Numbered from the stretch's first letter, positions 8,585 through 16,947 are shown. The stretch: 64,000 nt of DNA from Kocuria turfanensis (GCF_001580365.1 NZ_CP014483.1:5618-69617); one strand, 5' to 3'. A program made the numbers and translations. Notes: a model not told the origin generated them from the letters alone.

Positions 8585-11500
8585 CTAGAGGCTGCGACCG
8601 CTGTCGCGGCGGGCGCTGTCGGCGGCCCGGCGGGTTGCAGTGGCCTGGTCCTCCTGGCGGTTGGCCTTCTGCTCGGTGCGGTTGGCGGCCTTGATGCGCT
8701 TGGCCACCTGAGCGTGCTGAGCGTGCCAGGCGGGGCCCGAGGTCTGCTTGCGGGGCTGCTCGGAGTTCTCGGACACGGGGCTCTCCTTCTTCTGCGGCTC
8801 CGGAGTGGGGGTCGCCGGCTCGTGGGGGGCAGCTGCCTCGGTGGTCGCGGTGGCCTGCTGGGTCTGGGCCCGGTGCTGGGCCACGACGTGAGCGATCAGC
8901 TCCTCCCTGGTCAGCACCCGCCGGGTCTCCTCGGCTATCGGAGTCGTAGCGGCCGCGGTGACGGCGGCATCCCTCGCCTGCGGTGCCGGCAACGGATCGC
9001 CAGCCTCGGCCCGGGTGGCGCGCAGCGCCTCCACGACCTCCTGAGCCGGTGCCGGGGTGGTGCGCACCCACTCGGCCACGTGCGCCTCATCGACGGCCTG
9101 GCGGACCTGCTCCGGGGTCCGCGGGGCGGCGGTCGTGAGCGCGGAGTGCTTGTGCAGCGCGGTGGCCCGTGCCACCAGTGCGGCCGCCACAGGGTCCTGT
9201 TGGTGGGCCTGGGGGATCAGCGCCGTCTCATGGGCGGGAACGTTGTACCGGTTCCGGTACGCCTCGACCTCGGCGGCCACCTGGTGCCATTCGGCCGCCT
9301 TGGCCGGTTTCGCCGGCACCGGGCCCAGTGCCTCGGTCCACTCCGGGCGGGCTTCGGCCAGCTCGGCGCCGCGCACCATGACGCGCTCCTCCAAGCGGGT
9401 GCGCAGCCGCTCCAGCTGCTCCCGGTACTGGGCCGGCACCTGCTGGTCGGTGATCAGCGCCGTTGGCGCCAGGTCCTCGCTCACCCGCCGCCCGTCCGCC
9501 ACCGGGGCCGGCGCGGGGGTCTTGGCGGCCACCGCGCGCACCTGTTGCTCGGCGGTGATCGCCTCCCCGATCGACACGTTCGTGTCGGTGCGGGGGCGTT
9601 CTCCCCGGGCGATCTGCTCCACCGCCGCCTGGGCGGGGGACAGCCCGGCGCGGCGCTCTTGCTCAGCACCCATCGTGCGGGCCACCCAGTCCAGGTGCAG
9701 TGAGGTGGTGGAGTCCCACATATCTGGGGGCAGAGCCAGGTTCTCGGCCTCGGCACTGGCCTTCGCCTCGGCCAGCTGGGCTGAGGGCACAAGCGCGTAG
9801 GGGTGGGAGGTCCATCCCGGGTCCTCGACCGTGGGCTGTGCCTGGGCGGCCCCAGCGCGCTCGGCCAGCCGTTCCAGGTGCTCGTCGGTGAGGTTGCCCA
9901 GGGGCCGGCGGTCGGCGTTATCCAGGACGCGCTGTGCGGCCTCGATCTGGTGCTCCAGCCGCCAGGCGAGCACCGCGGCCGGGTCCTCGGCCCCGCCAAA
10001 GCCGCGCTGGTGCACTGCCCGGTTCAGGAGTTCGGCCGGGTCCATGCCGGCCTCTTGGGCCGTGTGCAGGTGGGTGGCCACCGCGCCCCATGCCTCGGTG
10101 CCGGTGAAGTCCGCGGCCTTGTCCGCACCCATGACCTCCACGGCCATCGCACGGGTCTTGGCGGTCCAGGCAGCCTCAGCGGTCTCGCAGTAGACCTCGC
10201 TCAGGGTGGCGACGTCGCCGTTGCGCATGGCCTCGGCGGCCACGGTCTCGTGGGCGGAGAGGTTCCGGTCGTAGGCCCCGGCGATGGTCTCCAGCACCTC
10301 ATCCCGGGACTGTCCCTCGGCCAGGGCGACATAGAGCTGATTGGCCTCCCGTCCTCGGGTGGCGGCCACATAGGCGGCGGCCCGGTCGGTGGCGGAGTCC
10401 ACGATGGCGTGGGCGGTGTCCACCGTGGCGCCCTGGGCCCGGTGCACCGTCGCCGCGTAACCCAGCTGGGTGTGCTTGCTCAGATAGTCGGCGTCCAGGG
10501 TGATCTTGCCGCCGTGGCCGGTGTGCCGCAGCGTCGCGGTGTCCGCCCCGACCTTCTCCACGGTCCACACGTCGTTGTTCTTCACGAAGTCCTTACCGCC
10601 GTTGAGCTGCAAGGCCCGATCGTTGCGGCGGGTCACCACCACGTCCCCCGCGTGGGCGGTGAGCCCGTCGCGCAGCACCACCGATTCGCCGGTGGCCACC
10701 AGGTCCCCGGTGGCGATCCGGGCAGCCTGGGCGCGGGCGTTCAAGTCGGTGACAGTGGCGTTGTCGGTGGCGATCAACAGGGACCGCTTACCCGCCTGGG
10801 TGTCAGTGATCCACGCGCGCAGCGCGGTGTCGGTCATGGCCTCGGTGTCTCCGGCGACCACCCGGCGGTTCTCCAGATACCAGGCCCACGGGACGTCAGC
10901 GCCGGCCGCCGGCGGCTCACGCAGCGCCAAAGACGCGGCCGCCTCACCCTCGGTGCGGAAGCGGTGCACGGCCTCCAGGCGGGTCGCCCCCACCTCGTGA
11001 TCGAGCAGCCGCAGCGCACCACCGGAGCCGATCGCACCCAGCTGGCGGTCATCCCCGATCGCGCGCACCACGGCCCCATGCCGGGCCGCCACGCTCACGA
11101 GCTCGGCCAGTTTCGGGGTGGTGACCATGCCCACCTCGTCCAAAATCAGCACGTCCCCGGAGTGCAGCTGGGCGGCTCCGGTGCGCCCGGTGCGGTGAGC
11201 GATCAGGAAAGCATCAATGGTCGTCGCCTGCGCCCCAATGTCCTCCGACATGACGGCAGCCGCGGCCGCCGTGGGCGCCAGCCCGACGACGTTACCGCCA
11301 GTGGCGCGCACGGCATCGGCGGCCAGGGACAGGCTGGTGGTCTTACCGGCACCGGCTGGTCCGATCCCCAGACTGAGCAGCTTCTCGTCCGTGGCGAAGG
11401 CCCGTGCGAGGGCCACCTGCCCCTCACTGAGCGGGCCGGTGTGGGCGGCCAACACCTCCTCGAACCGCTCCGCCGACACGGCCGGGATGACGGTGCGCTG

Positions 11501-13099
11501 GGCGGCGGCGAGCACCTGGTGCTCGGTCTCCAGGACCTCCCGGGAGGTGAACACCTGGGCGTCGGAACGGATGAACTGGCTGGTGCCATCGGCGCGGGTG
11601 AACTCGGCCAGGTGCGGCACATCAGCCTGCGGGGTGACCGACAGGCTGTGCGTGGTGGTGGCCTCCTTGACGACTGCGGCCACCAGCTCATCGGGCACGG
11701 TGCGCCCAATCATGGTCTCTTTCAGGTGCCGGCGGGTCTGGGCCTGTACGTGGTTCACACTCCAGGTGGAGCGCTTCTGGGACAGCTCATGGACGACCAG
11801 GCGGGCGTGCTCGGCCACGTCGATCTGTGCAGCATCCGGGCCTGCCGGCAACCCAGTGGCGGCCGCGCGCACGTGGGCCAGCAGGTCCTCTCCCACCGGC
11901 ATCTGCACCTGCTGCCCGTACTCCTGCCCCCACGCCTCGACCAGCTCCGACAGGCGCCGGGCGGACTTCTTGACGGGCCGGGATTCCAGGGTGGCTTGCT
12001 GGGCCAGCGCGATCTTCTGCTTGGCATTGGGGGCGTAACCGTGGCGATCGGTGAACTCCGTGTGCAGCCGTTCCACGGTCCCGGCGATGTCGGCCCGTCG
12101 GGAGGAAGCGTGGTGGATGGCGTCCAGGTCCACCCCCGCAATCTCAAAGATCGGCTCGTCCCCACCGGCCATGCGCGGCACCGCGGCGACCCCCAGGGCG
12201 GCAGTGACCTTCTCCATCACCTTGGCGTTGTAGGTCTCCGAGGCGGACACACCCATGCGGTACAGGGTGCGTCCGTCCAAGGCCGACCACTGGCCGTCCG
12301 CGCCGAAGACCTTGTTGGAAATGACCACGTGATCGTGCAGCTGGGGGTCCCCATTGCGGGAGTCGTAGTGGCGGAACTGGGTGGCCACCAACCCACCCTC
12401 GACGTCGATCTGGCGCACCCCGTTGTACCCGCGACGGGTAAAGGTGGCCTCCTGCTCCAGGTAGCTCAGTGTCTCCGCGATGGCCTCGTTGTGCGCCGCA
12501 TCCACAGCCTTGCGGGCCTCCTCCCCGCCCAGGGCCCACAGCAGGGAGACCGACTTGGCCGGGGAGAACACCAGGTCATACCCGGCCACCGTCTGCTGCT
12601 TCGCGGTCGTCTGAGCGGTGATGAACCGGCCCAGCTCCTCCTTGTTCCGCACGTCGCGCCCGTGCGTTTCCCGGAACAGCTGCCCCGCGACGCGACCGCG
12701 GATCGCCTGTCGTTCCTCCCTACTCGGGGCGGCACCAGTGGTGCGTTCGTGCCGGGCAGTCTCCTCGTCCAGGCGGCGGGTCAGCTCCGTGTTGGCCGTG
12801 GCATAACGGCGATAGGGCCGCCCCAAAGCCACATCTTTCGTGGTGCCACCATCGGCCAGGATGCGGTCCGCGTCCGGGTGGATACCCTCCCCGAACAGAG
12901 CGGCCATCTGCGCCTCGGTGACCTCACCGGACACCCCCAGCAGCGCCTTGGAGTGGGCGACCCATTGACCCGGGGGCATGCCCTCGACGGTGTAGTAATC
13001 GCCCAGCTCGCGCCCCTCAGCGCGCAGCTCATCAGCCGAGGCGACCTCGGACGTGTAGTAGGCATAGCCGTCCCCAGCGCTGAGCTTATGGACGGTCAT
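8585..13099 (-). CDS. TrwC/TraI-type (MobF) conjugative relaxase-helicase
   Basis: 1504 residues from the ATG that gives the typical N-terminus (MTVHKLSAGDGYAYYTSEV); longer starts add a tail not seen in the family. Candidate nicking tyrosines are Y12, Y14 and Y15. The metal-binding His triad is H244, H255 and H257 (HYD...QLHDHVVISNK). A RecD-like helicase domain follows with Walker A GPAGAGKTT (580-588) and Walker B LILDEVGM (around 654). The last 350 residues are Ala/Glu-rich and end in a basic coiled coil. It nicks oriT, stays bound to the 5' end and unwinds the strand that is passed to the T4CP. The gene points away from the dyad-rich region at 13142-13628, the usual place for oriT. Confidence 0.95.
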   Translation of the reverse strand: MTVHKLSAGDGYAYYTSEVASADELRAEGRELGDYYTVEGMPPGQWVAHSKALLGVSGEVTEAQMAALFGEGIHPDADRILADGGTTKDVALGRPYRRYATANTELTRRLDEETARHERTTGAAPSREERQAIRGRVAGQLFRETHGRDVRNKEELGRFITAQTTAKQQTVAGYDLVFSPAKSVSLLWALGGEEARKAVDAAHNEAIAETLSYLEQEATFTRRGYNGVRQIDVEGGLVATQFRHYDSRNGDPQLHDHVVISNKVFGADGQWSALDGRTLYRMGVSASETYNAKVMEKVTAALGVAAVPRMAGGDEPIFEIAGVDLDAIHHASSRRADIAGTVERLHTEFTDRHGYAPNAKQKIALAQQATLESRPVKKSARRLSELVEAWGQEYGQQVQMPVGEDLLAHVRAAATGLPAGPDAAQIDVAEHARLVVHELSQKRSTWSVNHVQAQTRRHLKETMIGRTVPDELVAAVVKEATTTHSLSVTPQADVPHLAEFTRADGTSQFIRSDAQVFTSREVLETEHQVLAAAQRTVIPAVSAERFEEVLAAHTGPLSEGQVALARAFATDEKLLSLGIGPAGAGKTTSLSLAADAVRATGGNVVGLAPTAAAAAVMSEDIGAQATTIDAFLIAHRTGRTGAAQLHSGDVLILDEVGMVTTPKLAELVSVAARHGAVVRAIGDDRQLGAIGSGGALRLLDHEVGATRLEAVHRFRTEGEAAASLALREPPAAGADVPWAWYLENRRVVAGDTEAMTDTALRAWITDTQAGKRSLLIATDNATVTDLNARAQAARIATGDLVATGESVVLRDGLTAHAGDVVVTRRNDRALQLNGGKDFVKNNDVWTVEKVGADTATLRHTGHGGKITLDADYLSKHTQLGYAATVHRAQGATVDTAHAIVDSATDRAAAYVAATRGREANQLYVALAEGQSRDEVLETIAGAYDRNLSAHETVAAEAMRNGDVATLSEVYCETAEAAWTAKTRAMAVEVMGADKAADFTGTEAWGAVATHLHTAQEAGMDPAELLNRAVHQRGFGGAEDPAAVLAWRLEHQIEAAQRVLDNADRRPLGNLTDEHLERLAERAGAAQAQPTVEDPGWTSHPYALVPSAQLAEAKASAEAENLALPPDMWDSTTSLHLDWVARTMGAEQERRAGLSPAQAAVEQIARGERPRTDTNVSIGEAITAEQQVRAVAAKTPAPAPVADGRRVSEDLAPTALITDQQVPAQYREQLERLRTRLEERVMVRGAELAEARPEWTEALGPVPAKPAKAAEWHQVAAEVEAYRNRYNVPAHETALIPQAHQQDPVAAALVARATALHKHSALTTAAPRTPEQVRQAVDEAHVAEWVRTTPAPAQEVVEALRATRAEAGDPLPAPQARDAAVTAAATTPIAEETRRVLTREELIAHVVAQHRAQTQQATATTEAAAPHEPATPTPEPQKKESPVSENSEQPRKQTSGPAWHAQHAQVAKRIKAANRTEQKANRQEDQATATRRAADSARRDSGRSL

Positions 13100-13254
13100 C
13101 ACAGGGCTGATTCTCGCGTGTTCGGCCTCGGTTATCAACAATGCAAGAGGTGTGACGTTCTGATAGGGCGTGGAAGGCCGATGCGAGCTTGCGAGTCATT
13201 GGGCTGGAGCGACCCAGAAAGTCCGTCACGACAGTGACGCGGTTGTGCCCACGA

Positions 13255-13341
13255 GACCTGAAGTGTGGGCAGGTGATGCCATTGAGTAGGACGAGGTACG
13301 AGGACACGAAAGTCCGGCATCAGCTGCCCACACTTCAGGTC
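13255..13341. repeat. Long inverted repeat (18 + 7 bp arms)
   Basis: Arms 13255-13272 and 13324-13341 match perfectly (ACCTGAAGTGTGGGCAG core). After a single G/G mismatch the stem continues with 13274-13280 against 13316-13322 (TGATGCC/GGCATCA), leaving a 35-base loop. This is the longest dyad of the region and a good relaxase-accessory binding or nic-proximal hairpin candidate. Confidence 0.8.
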
Positions 13342-13360
13342 GATTGGGTGCAAGCGAACC

Positions 13361-13397
13361 CAGGTTGTCCACATGTGGTGTTTGTGTGGACAACCTG
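13361..13397. repeat. Two convergent consensus DnaA boxes forming a 13-bp dyad
   Basis: TTGTCCACA occurs at 13365-13373 (+) and its complement TGTGGACAA at 13385-13393, inside perfect 13-bp arms (13361-13373 with 13385-13397) around an 11-base loop. TTGTCCACA is the established actinobacterial DnaA-box consensus, so DnaA-assisted plasmid initiation here is plausible. Confidence 0.6.
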
Positions 13398-13400
13398 CAC

Positions 13401-13481
13401 GAGCTGGGGTGGGGGCTGTGGGTCCGGTGGAGAGACCGGAGGATGAATCTCGGAAGCGGTCCACAGCCCCCACCCCAGCTC
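13401..13481. repeat. Perfect 21-bp inverted repeat
   Basis: 13401-13421 (starting GAGCTGGGGTGGGGG) is the exact complement of 13461-13481, with a 39-base spacer that itself contains CCGGT/ACCGG (13424-13428, 13435-13439). Could be a second oriT hairpin, a replication control element or a strong terminator-like stem. Confidence 0.8.
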
Positions 13482-13628
13482 ACAGCACTGCCGCCGGACA
13501 GGCGCCCTCTCGCGCGCCGCCGGCTCGGCTGGCGGCGCGGGTCGGGGTGGAGAAGTTGGTCTATGACCGTTAGGGCGCATTTGGTGTTCAATGGGATGGA
13601 ATGGTGTTGCTGATGCGAAGGAGGAACG

Positions 13629-14060
13629 ATGGCGCAGCGTAAGAGTGCGACCAAGACCGAGGCGCGGGAGCGGGCCCGCCGGGCGGCTGCGGAGTCGATG
13701 GCTCGGGAGCAGCGGTTGCTGGAACTGGGTGAGGAGTTCTTCGTCGCTCAGGGTGAGGCCGAGCAGATCATGGAGGCGGCCGAGCAGCGCATCGCGGAGA
13801 TTCGCGCCAAGGCCGAGCAGGAAGCCGCGCGCGCCAAGGAAGCACAGTCGCGGGTGGTGGCCGGCATGAAGGGTGAGCGGGTCACGGTGCCGGAGATTGC
13901 GCAGCGTTTGGAGCTGCCGGCCGCTGAGGTGCGCGCCATGTTGAAGGCGTCCTCGGCTCACGCGCCCACAGAGGCCGCAGACATGTCCCACGACAAAGAA
14001 GATGTAGCGCTGACCCAGGACGATGCTGAGGCGTCCCAGCGTGAAACCGTCAGCGTGTAG
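13629..14060 (+). CDS. Small charged coiled-coil protein with helix-turn-helix-like tail
   Basis: 143 residues behind a strong ribosome-binding site (GAAGGAGGAACG). Residues 1-85 are a highly charged Ala/Glu/Arg coiled coil. Residues about 80-110 (ERVTVPEIAQRLELPAAEVRAML) look like a helix-turn-helix. The family is not recognised. Position next to the dyad region and divergent from the relaxase gene makes a relaxosome accessory or origin-binding role reasonable; this is inference from context. Confidence 0.7.
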   Translation: MAQRKSATKTEARERARRAAAESMAREQRLLELGEEFFVAQGEAEQIMEAAEQRIAEIRAKAEQEAARAKEAQSRVVAGMKGERVTVPEIAQRLELPAAEVRAMLKASSAHAPTEAADMSHDKEDVALTQDDAEASQRETVSV

Positions 14061-14090
14061 CCCGTTCATTCTCGACGCGCAGGAGCAACG

Positions 14091-14402
14091 ATGATCGCCA
14101 AACCAACATCTCCGACTTCGACCTGGGCCCGCGTATCGGTGGCCGGGATGGTCACCGCAGCAGCACTGACCGGCTGCGCCCCCTCCTCCATGCCCACCAG
14201 CGGGGCGTCTACGGACCTCGAAACGGTAGGGGCGGACCTGACCTCATGCCTCACCGATCAGGGGTGGGAGGTGTCGCACGTGAGCGCGGACGGCTTCCAT
14301 GTGGAGGCCGTCCTTCCCGTGGACCAGCAAGACGATGTTCAGCTGGCCTGGAGCGAGTGTATGGGAACTCCCGCGACGTATTCGGTTCCGCTTCCGGGAT
14401 AG
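14091..14402 (+). CDS. Small putative lipoprotein
   Basis: 103 residues with a lipoprotein signal peptide: N-terminal hydrophobic segment and lipobox LTGC with the lipidated cysteine at residue 29. The mature part is about 75 residues, acidic, with two further cysteines (SCLTDQGW and SECMGT) that could form a disulphide. Ribosome-binding site AGGAG eight bases before the ATG. It follows the coiled-coil gene on the same strand by 30 bases. A surface lipoprotein encoded on a conjugative plasmid could act in entry exclusion, but no motif shows that. Confidence 0.7.
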   Translation: MIAKPTSPTSTWARVSVAGMVTAAALTGCAPSSMPTSGASTDLETVGADLTSCLTDQGWEVSHVSADGFHVEAVLPVDQQDDVQLAWSECMGTPATYSVPLPG

Positions 14403-14410
14403 ACCTGTCG

Positions 14411-14893
14411 TCAGAACAGGGTGGGGTGGTCGGGGTCGATGCCGTGCACGAGCTCGCGCACCACGTCCTCGTCCCACCCGCGGGTTTTCAACTCCTCGCG
14501 CAACTGCCGAGACCGGGCCGATCGTTCGGCCCTGGACAGCCGGCGCCACCGGGCGGCCGTGGCCGAGGGCATCCGGCCCTTCATCGCCCGATCGGCCATG
14601 TTTTCCGACCGGCTGCCCAACAGCAGGTGCGTGGACGGCTCCAAGGAGGCATGTACGCACAGCGGGACGTCGCACCAGTGCAGCGCGGTCAGACCTTCGA
14701 TCGCGCCCAGGCCACCGTGGACGGTGGCCAAGGAGAAGCGGTGGGCAGCAACGGCTCTCTGACCGTTAGCGGTGGGTAGCCAGAAGCGGCCGTAGCCGTC
14801 ATCACTGATCGCCCCGAGCCACAACCAACACGAGTCGGGCTCGGGTCCTTTCAGGACATGGGAGTAGAAGCGCTCAACGTCGCTGGCCTGCAT
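14411..14893 (-). CDS. HNH-type endonuclease-like protein
   Basis: 160 residues from the ATG at 14893, which has GGAGG seven bases upstream; a longer open frame upstream lacks such a site. The pattern matches phage- and plasmid-type HNH_3 proteins: CWLWLGAISDDGYGRF near residue 22, AHRFSLA, then the nuclease core LHWCDVPLCVHASL with HLLLG and SENMADRA. The His and Cys/Asp positions fit a beta-beta-alpha metal finger. It would cut DNA or act as a homing-type nuclease. Its start lies inside the 3' end of the small membrane protein gene, so it is translationally coupled to that gene and the recombinase before it. Confidence 0.7.
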   Translation of the reverse strand: MQASDVERFYSHVLKGPEPDSCWLWLGAISDDGYGRFWLPTANGQRAVAAHRFSLATVHGGLGAIEGLTALHWCDVPLCVHASLEPSTHLLLGSRSENMADRAMKGRMPSATAARWRRLSRAERSARSRQLREELKTRGWDEDVVRELVHGIDPDHPTLF

Positions 14894-15158
14894 GGGCCAC
14901 CTCCACACGGTGCATAAGCAACAGCATCGGTGCCGTGAGTGCTGCGGCGATCGCGTAAGCCGGCCACGGGGGCCCCACACCAATAGCGGTGAGCCACACG
15001 GGCAACAGGTAGGGAACCAGCGCCACGGTCCCTGCCAGGTGGTGACGCAGTGAGGCCGGCATAGGCAGGATGCGCAGAAACCAATGGGTGATCCCGTGGA
15101 AGATGCGATACCAGATGCGGACCCACCACAAGGTGTAGGGAATCAGAACGCGCAGCAT
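14874..15158 (-). CDS. Small membrane protein coupled to recombinase and HNH genes
   Basis: 94 residues with an aromatic amphipathic N-terminus (LWWVRIWYRIFHGITHWF) and two further hydrophobic helices (around 42-60 and 65-81). ATG overlaps the recombinase stop (TGATG) and its 3' end overlaps the HNH start by 20 bases. No family recognised. The three-gene coupling suggests co-expression as one unit. Confidence 0.65.
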   Translation of the reverse strand: MLRVLIPYTLWWVRIWYRIFHGITHWFLRILPMPASLRHHLAGTVALVPYLLPVWLTAIGVGPPWPAYAIAAALTAPMLLLMHRVEVAHAGQRR

Positions 15159-15868
15159 CAGTGGTCACTCTCTGGTGTGGGGACTTCGCGGGTGGCCGCC
15201 AGTGCCTCGGCGTCCCAGACGTCAATCTCATCGGCCGGCAGCTCGATACTCACGTGCGCCAGGGACTTAATCTCTCCCCGCAGCACCCGGCCCACTGCGC
15301 CCTTGGATACTCCGACGCGGCGGTGGATCTTGTAGTGGGACAGCCCGGCCCGGTGCAGCCGGTGGATGGCGCGCACCTGCTCGGGGGTAATCGGGGACTT
15401 CCGGCCCAGCTGCACCCCGCGGGCCCGGGCGGCCTCCAGCCCGTCCTGGACGCGCTCCACGATCAGTGCGCGTTGGTATTCGGCCATCGCCACGAACACG
15501 TTGAGCTGGAAGCGCCCGGCCGGGGTGGTGGTGTCGATGGTGTCGGTAAGACTGCGCAGCGCGACGCCGCGGCGGATCAGCTCGTCAATCGTGGTGACCA
15601 TGTGCACCAGGGACCGGCCCAGCCGGTCCAGGGAGTACAGCACCAAGGTGTCTCCCTCCCGAGCCTCGGCCATGAGCGCGGCCAGGCCGGGGCGCTCTGC
15701 CTGGGTGCTGCTGATCTTGTCGGTGAAGACCAGCTCCGCCGACACCCCGGCCTCGGTGAGCGCGCGTAGCTGCACATCGAGGTTCTGGGAGGTGGTAGAC
15801 ACTCGGGCGTAGCCGAGCAGCCGGCCGGGGTGACTCGATTCTGGGCTGTTGTGAGCTTTTTGAGTCAT
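15158..15868 (-). CDS. Serine recombinase (resolvase/invertase family)
   Basis: 236 residues from ATG 15868. The N-terminal resolvase domain starts GYARVSTTSQNLDVQ with the catalytic serine at residue 24; the conserved SLDRLGRSL and ERVQDGLEAAR segments follow, then a C-terminal helix-turn-helix (HYKIHRRVGVSKGAVGRVLRG). It catalyses site-specific recombination, probably resolution of plasmid multimers or inversion of a DNA segment. The extra 35 residues after the helix-turn-helix are acidic. First gene of a coupled three-gene operon. Confidence 0.9.
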   Translation of the reverse strand: MTQKAHNSPESSHPGRLLGYARVSTTSQNLDVQLRALTEAGVSAELVFTDKISSTQAERPGLAALMAEAREGDTLVLYSLDRLGRSLVHMVTTIDELIRRGVALRSLTDTIDTTTPAGRFQLNVFVAMAEYQRALIVERVQDGLEAARARGVQLGRKSPITPEQVRAIHRLHRAGLSHYKIHRRVGVSKGAVGRVLRGEIKSLAHVSIELPADEIDVWDAEALAATREVPTPESDH

Positions 15869-15910
15869 CGCGTATCGAGTCCTGGATTTCGAGTCGGGAT
15901 TTCGGAAGCT

Positions 15911-15940
15911 GTGGCCGGCCCTCGTCGGCGGGCCGGCCAC
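15911..15940 (-). terminator. Strong hairpin
   Basis: Perfect 10-bp stem (GTGGCCGGCC, 15911-15920 with 15931-15940) and 10-base loop, directly after the stop of the 15961-16422 gene on the minus strand. Confidence 0.65.
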
Positions 15941-15960
15941 TATGGTCACCGAGTCAGTGA

Positions 15961-16422
15961 TCAACCCCTGTAGACGACTGTGCCATCCGGCCATGTCTCA
16001 TCCGGCTGCCGCACCGTAGAGCCCGGGCGGTCCTCAACAGTGCCGGTGCCATGCACCTGCACGCCTCGAACTCCTTCGTTGACCAACTCGCCGTCAATGT
16101 TCATCGTCCCGAGGGCAACGCATGTCTCCGTGAGGCGCACGCGCCCACCCTGGCTGATGTTGAGCGTGCCCGACGCTTGCTGATGGAACGTCGCCTCACC
16201 ATGAGCGGCAACATTGACGGTTCCCATGACATGCCCCTTGGCATCGAGGGACGCCCCGCTCTCCACATTGACAGATCCGGTGAGCTCCGCCAGAGACACC
16301 ACATGGGCCCCTGCCTTGATGACCACCGTGACAGTGATCGACTCGGAGAGCTCACAAGACTCCGTGATGACGACGTCGGGGATTTCCACCAGTTCACCGT
16401 CTTTGTAGGTGTAGCTGGGCAT
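15961..16422 (-). CDS. Beta-helix-like (bactofilin/polymer-type) hypothetical protein
   Basis: 153 residues, ATG with GGAGGA seven bases upstream. The sequence is built from short repeated beta strands of the form xVxVxxGAxxx (for example VVIKAGAHVVSL, VNVESGASLDAKG, MNIDGELVNEG), which suggests a small right-handed beta-helix like bactofilins or surface adhesin rungs. No signal peptide is visible, so it is probably cytoplasmic. The gene is preceded by an array of the same 8-base repeats that flank the par operon. Confidence 0.6.
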   Translation of the reverse strand: MPSYTYKDGELVEIPDVVITESCELSESITVTVVIKAGAHVVSLAELTGSVNVESGASLDAKGHVMGTVNVAAHGEATFHQQASGTLNISQGGRVRLTETCVALGTMNIDGELVNEGVRGVQVHGTGTVEDRPGSTVRQPDETWPDGTVVYRG

Positions 16423-16471
16423 GGCAACTCCTCCATTTGTATTCGTGCAGTGCTGAGGACTTCGGCCTCAC

Positions 16472-16527
16472 TGTGCCTATGTGCCTATGTGCCTATGTAC
16501 TTTTATGGCACATAGGCACATAGGCGG
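16472..16527. repeat. Repeat array A: three direct and two inverted GTGCCTAT units
   Basis: GTGCCTAT occurs three times in perfect tandem at 16473-16496, followed after a short AT-rich spacer by two inverted copies (ATAGGCAC at 16512-16519, ATAGGCGG at 16520-16527). The same core occurs in arrays at 58027-58120 and 59310-59396 beside parAB, so this is probably a third binding site for the plasmid partition protein or an autoregulatory operator. Confidence 0.75.
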
Positions 16528-16599
16528 CTAGTGGTGAGTGCGCTTGGGGTGGCGGCTCCGCTGATCCGGTCCGGTTATGCGGCGCCGTGGCCGGCGTTG

Positions 16600-16947
16600 T
16601 CACTGATCGACTGTGGCTGATGCCCCCTCACCGAGACGGATGTAGGCGATCAGTGCCTCACGCACGATCTCGGACTCATTGCGGTGCTGCTCCTGCGCAA
16701 TCTGGTGCAGCCGGTCTTTGAGTGCTTGTGGGACGCGGGCGCGGACCACTGGGGACTTTCCTTCCTGGCCCAACGCGGGCCGGCCCACCGCGATACGGGT
16801 AGCCTCCTCAGCTGTCGTCGTGCCGGTAGCAGCCATCAAGGCGGTCCGGGCGGCCTCGGCCGCCTCCGGTCCGCGCCGGACGGTGCCCGGCTTCACGGCC
16901 AGACCGCCGTGCTCGGCGTGCCGGGCCAGCTCGTCGTAATCACCCAT
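16600..16947 (-). CDS. Ribbon-helix-helix antitoxin-like protein
   Basis: 115 residues. ATG 16947 has AAGGAG eight bases upstream; a GTG three codons earlier has no space for a ribosome-binding site. The C-terminal half carries a CopG-type ribbon-helix-helix (VVRARVPQALKDRLHQIA, then NESEIVREALIAYIRL). Such proteins bind operator palindromes and neutralise the cognate toxin. It lies five bases after the stop of the putative toxin gene; toxin-first order is usual for this type. Autoregulation through the palindrome at 17218-17255 is likely. Confidence 0.75.
   Translation of the reverse strand: MGDYDELARHAEHGGLAVKPGTVRRGPEAAEAARTALMAATGTTTAEEATRIAVGRPALGQEGKSPVVRARVPQALKDRLHQIAQEQHRNESEIVREALIAYIRLGEGASATVDQ

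Larger units (their letters stand above)
13142..13628. other. Dyad-rich non-coding region: candidate oriT and/or oriV
   Basis: This 487-base stretch lies between the divergent relaxase gene and a small coiled-coil protein gene and contains no convincing gene. It holds a short dyad CGTCAC/GTGACG (13224-13239), a long imperfect stem (13255-13341), a pair of convergent DnaA boxes (13361-13397) and a 21-bp perfect inverted repeat (13401-13481). Clustered dyads next to a MobF relaxase are typical of oriT; consensus DnaA boxes are typical of a replication origin. Which of the two functions it has, or both, cannot be settled from sequence alone. Confidence 0.6.

Noticed and set aside
9803..13237. 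1144-residue open frame on the plus strand opposite the relaxase gene
   Set aside because: Its translation is His/Gly/Arg-rich without domain patterns; the minus strand encodes a complete TrwC relaxase with all motifs.
16472..16527. CRISPR-like repeats
   Set aside because: Repeats are 8 bp, tandem and inverted, with no spacers; fits partition sites.
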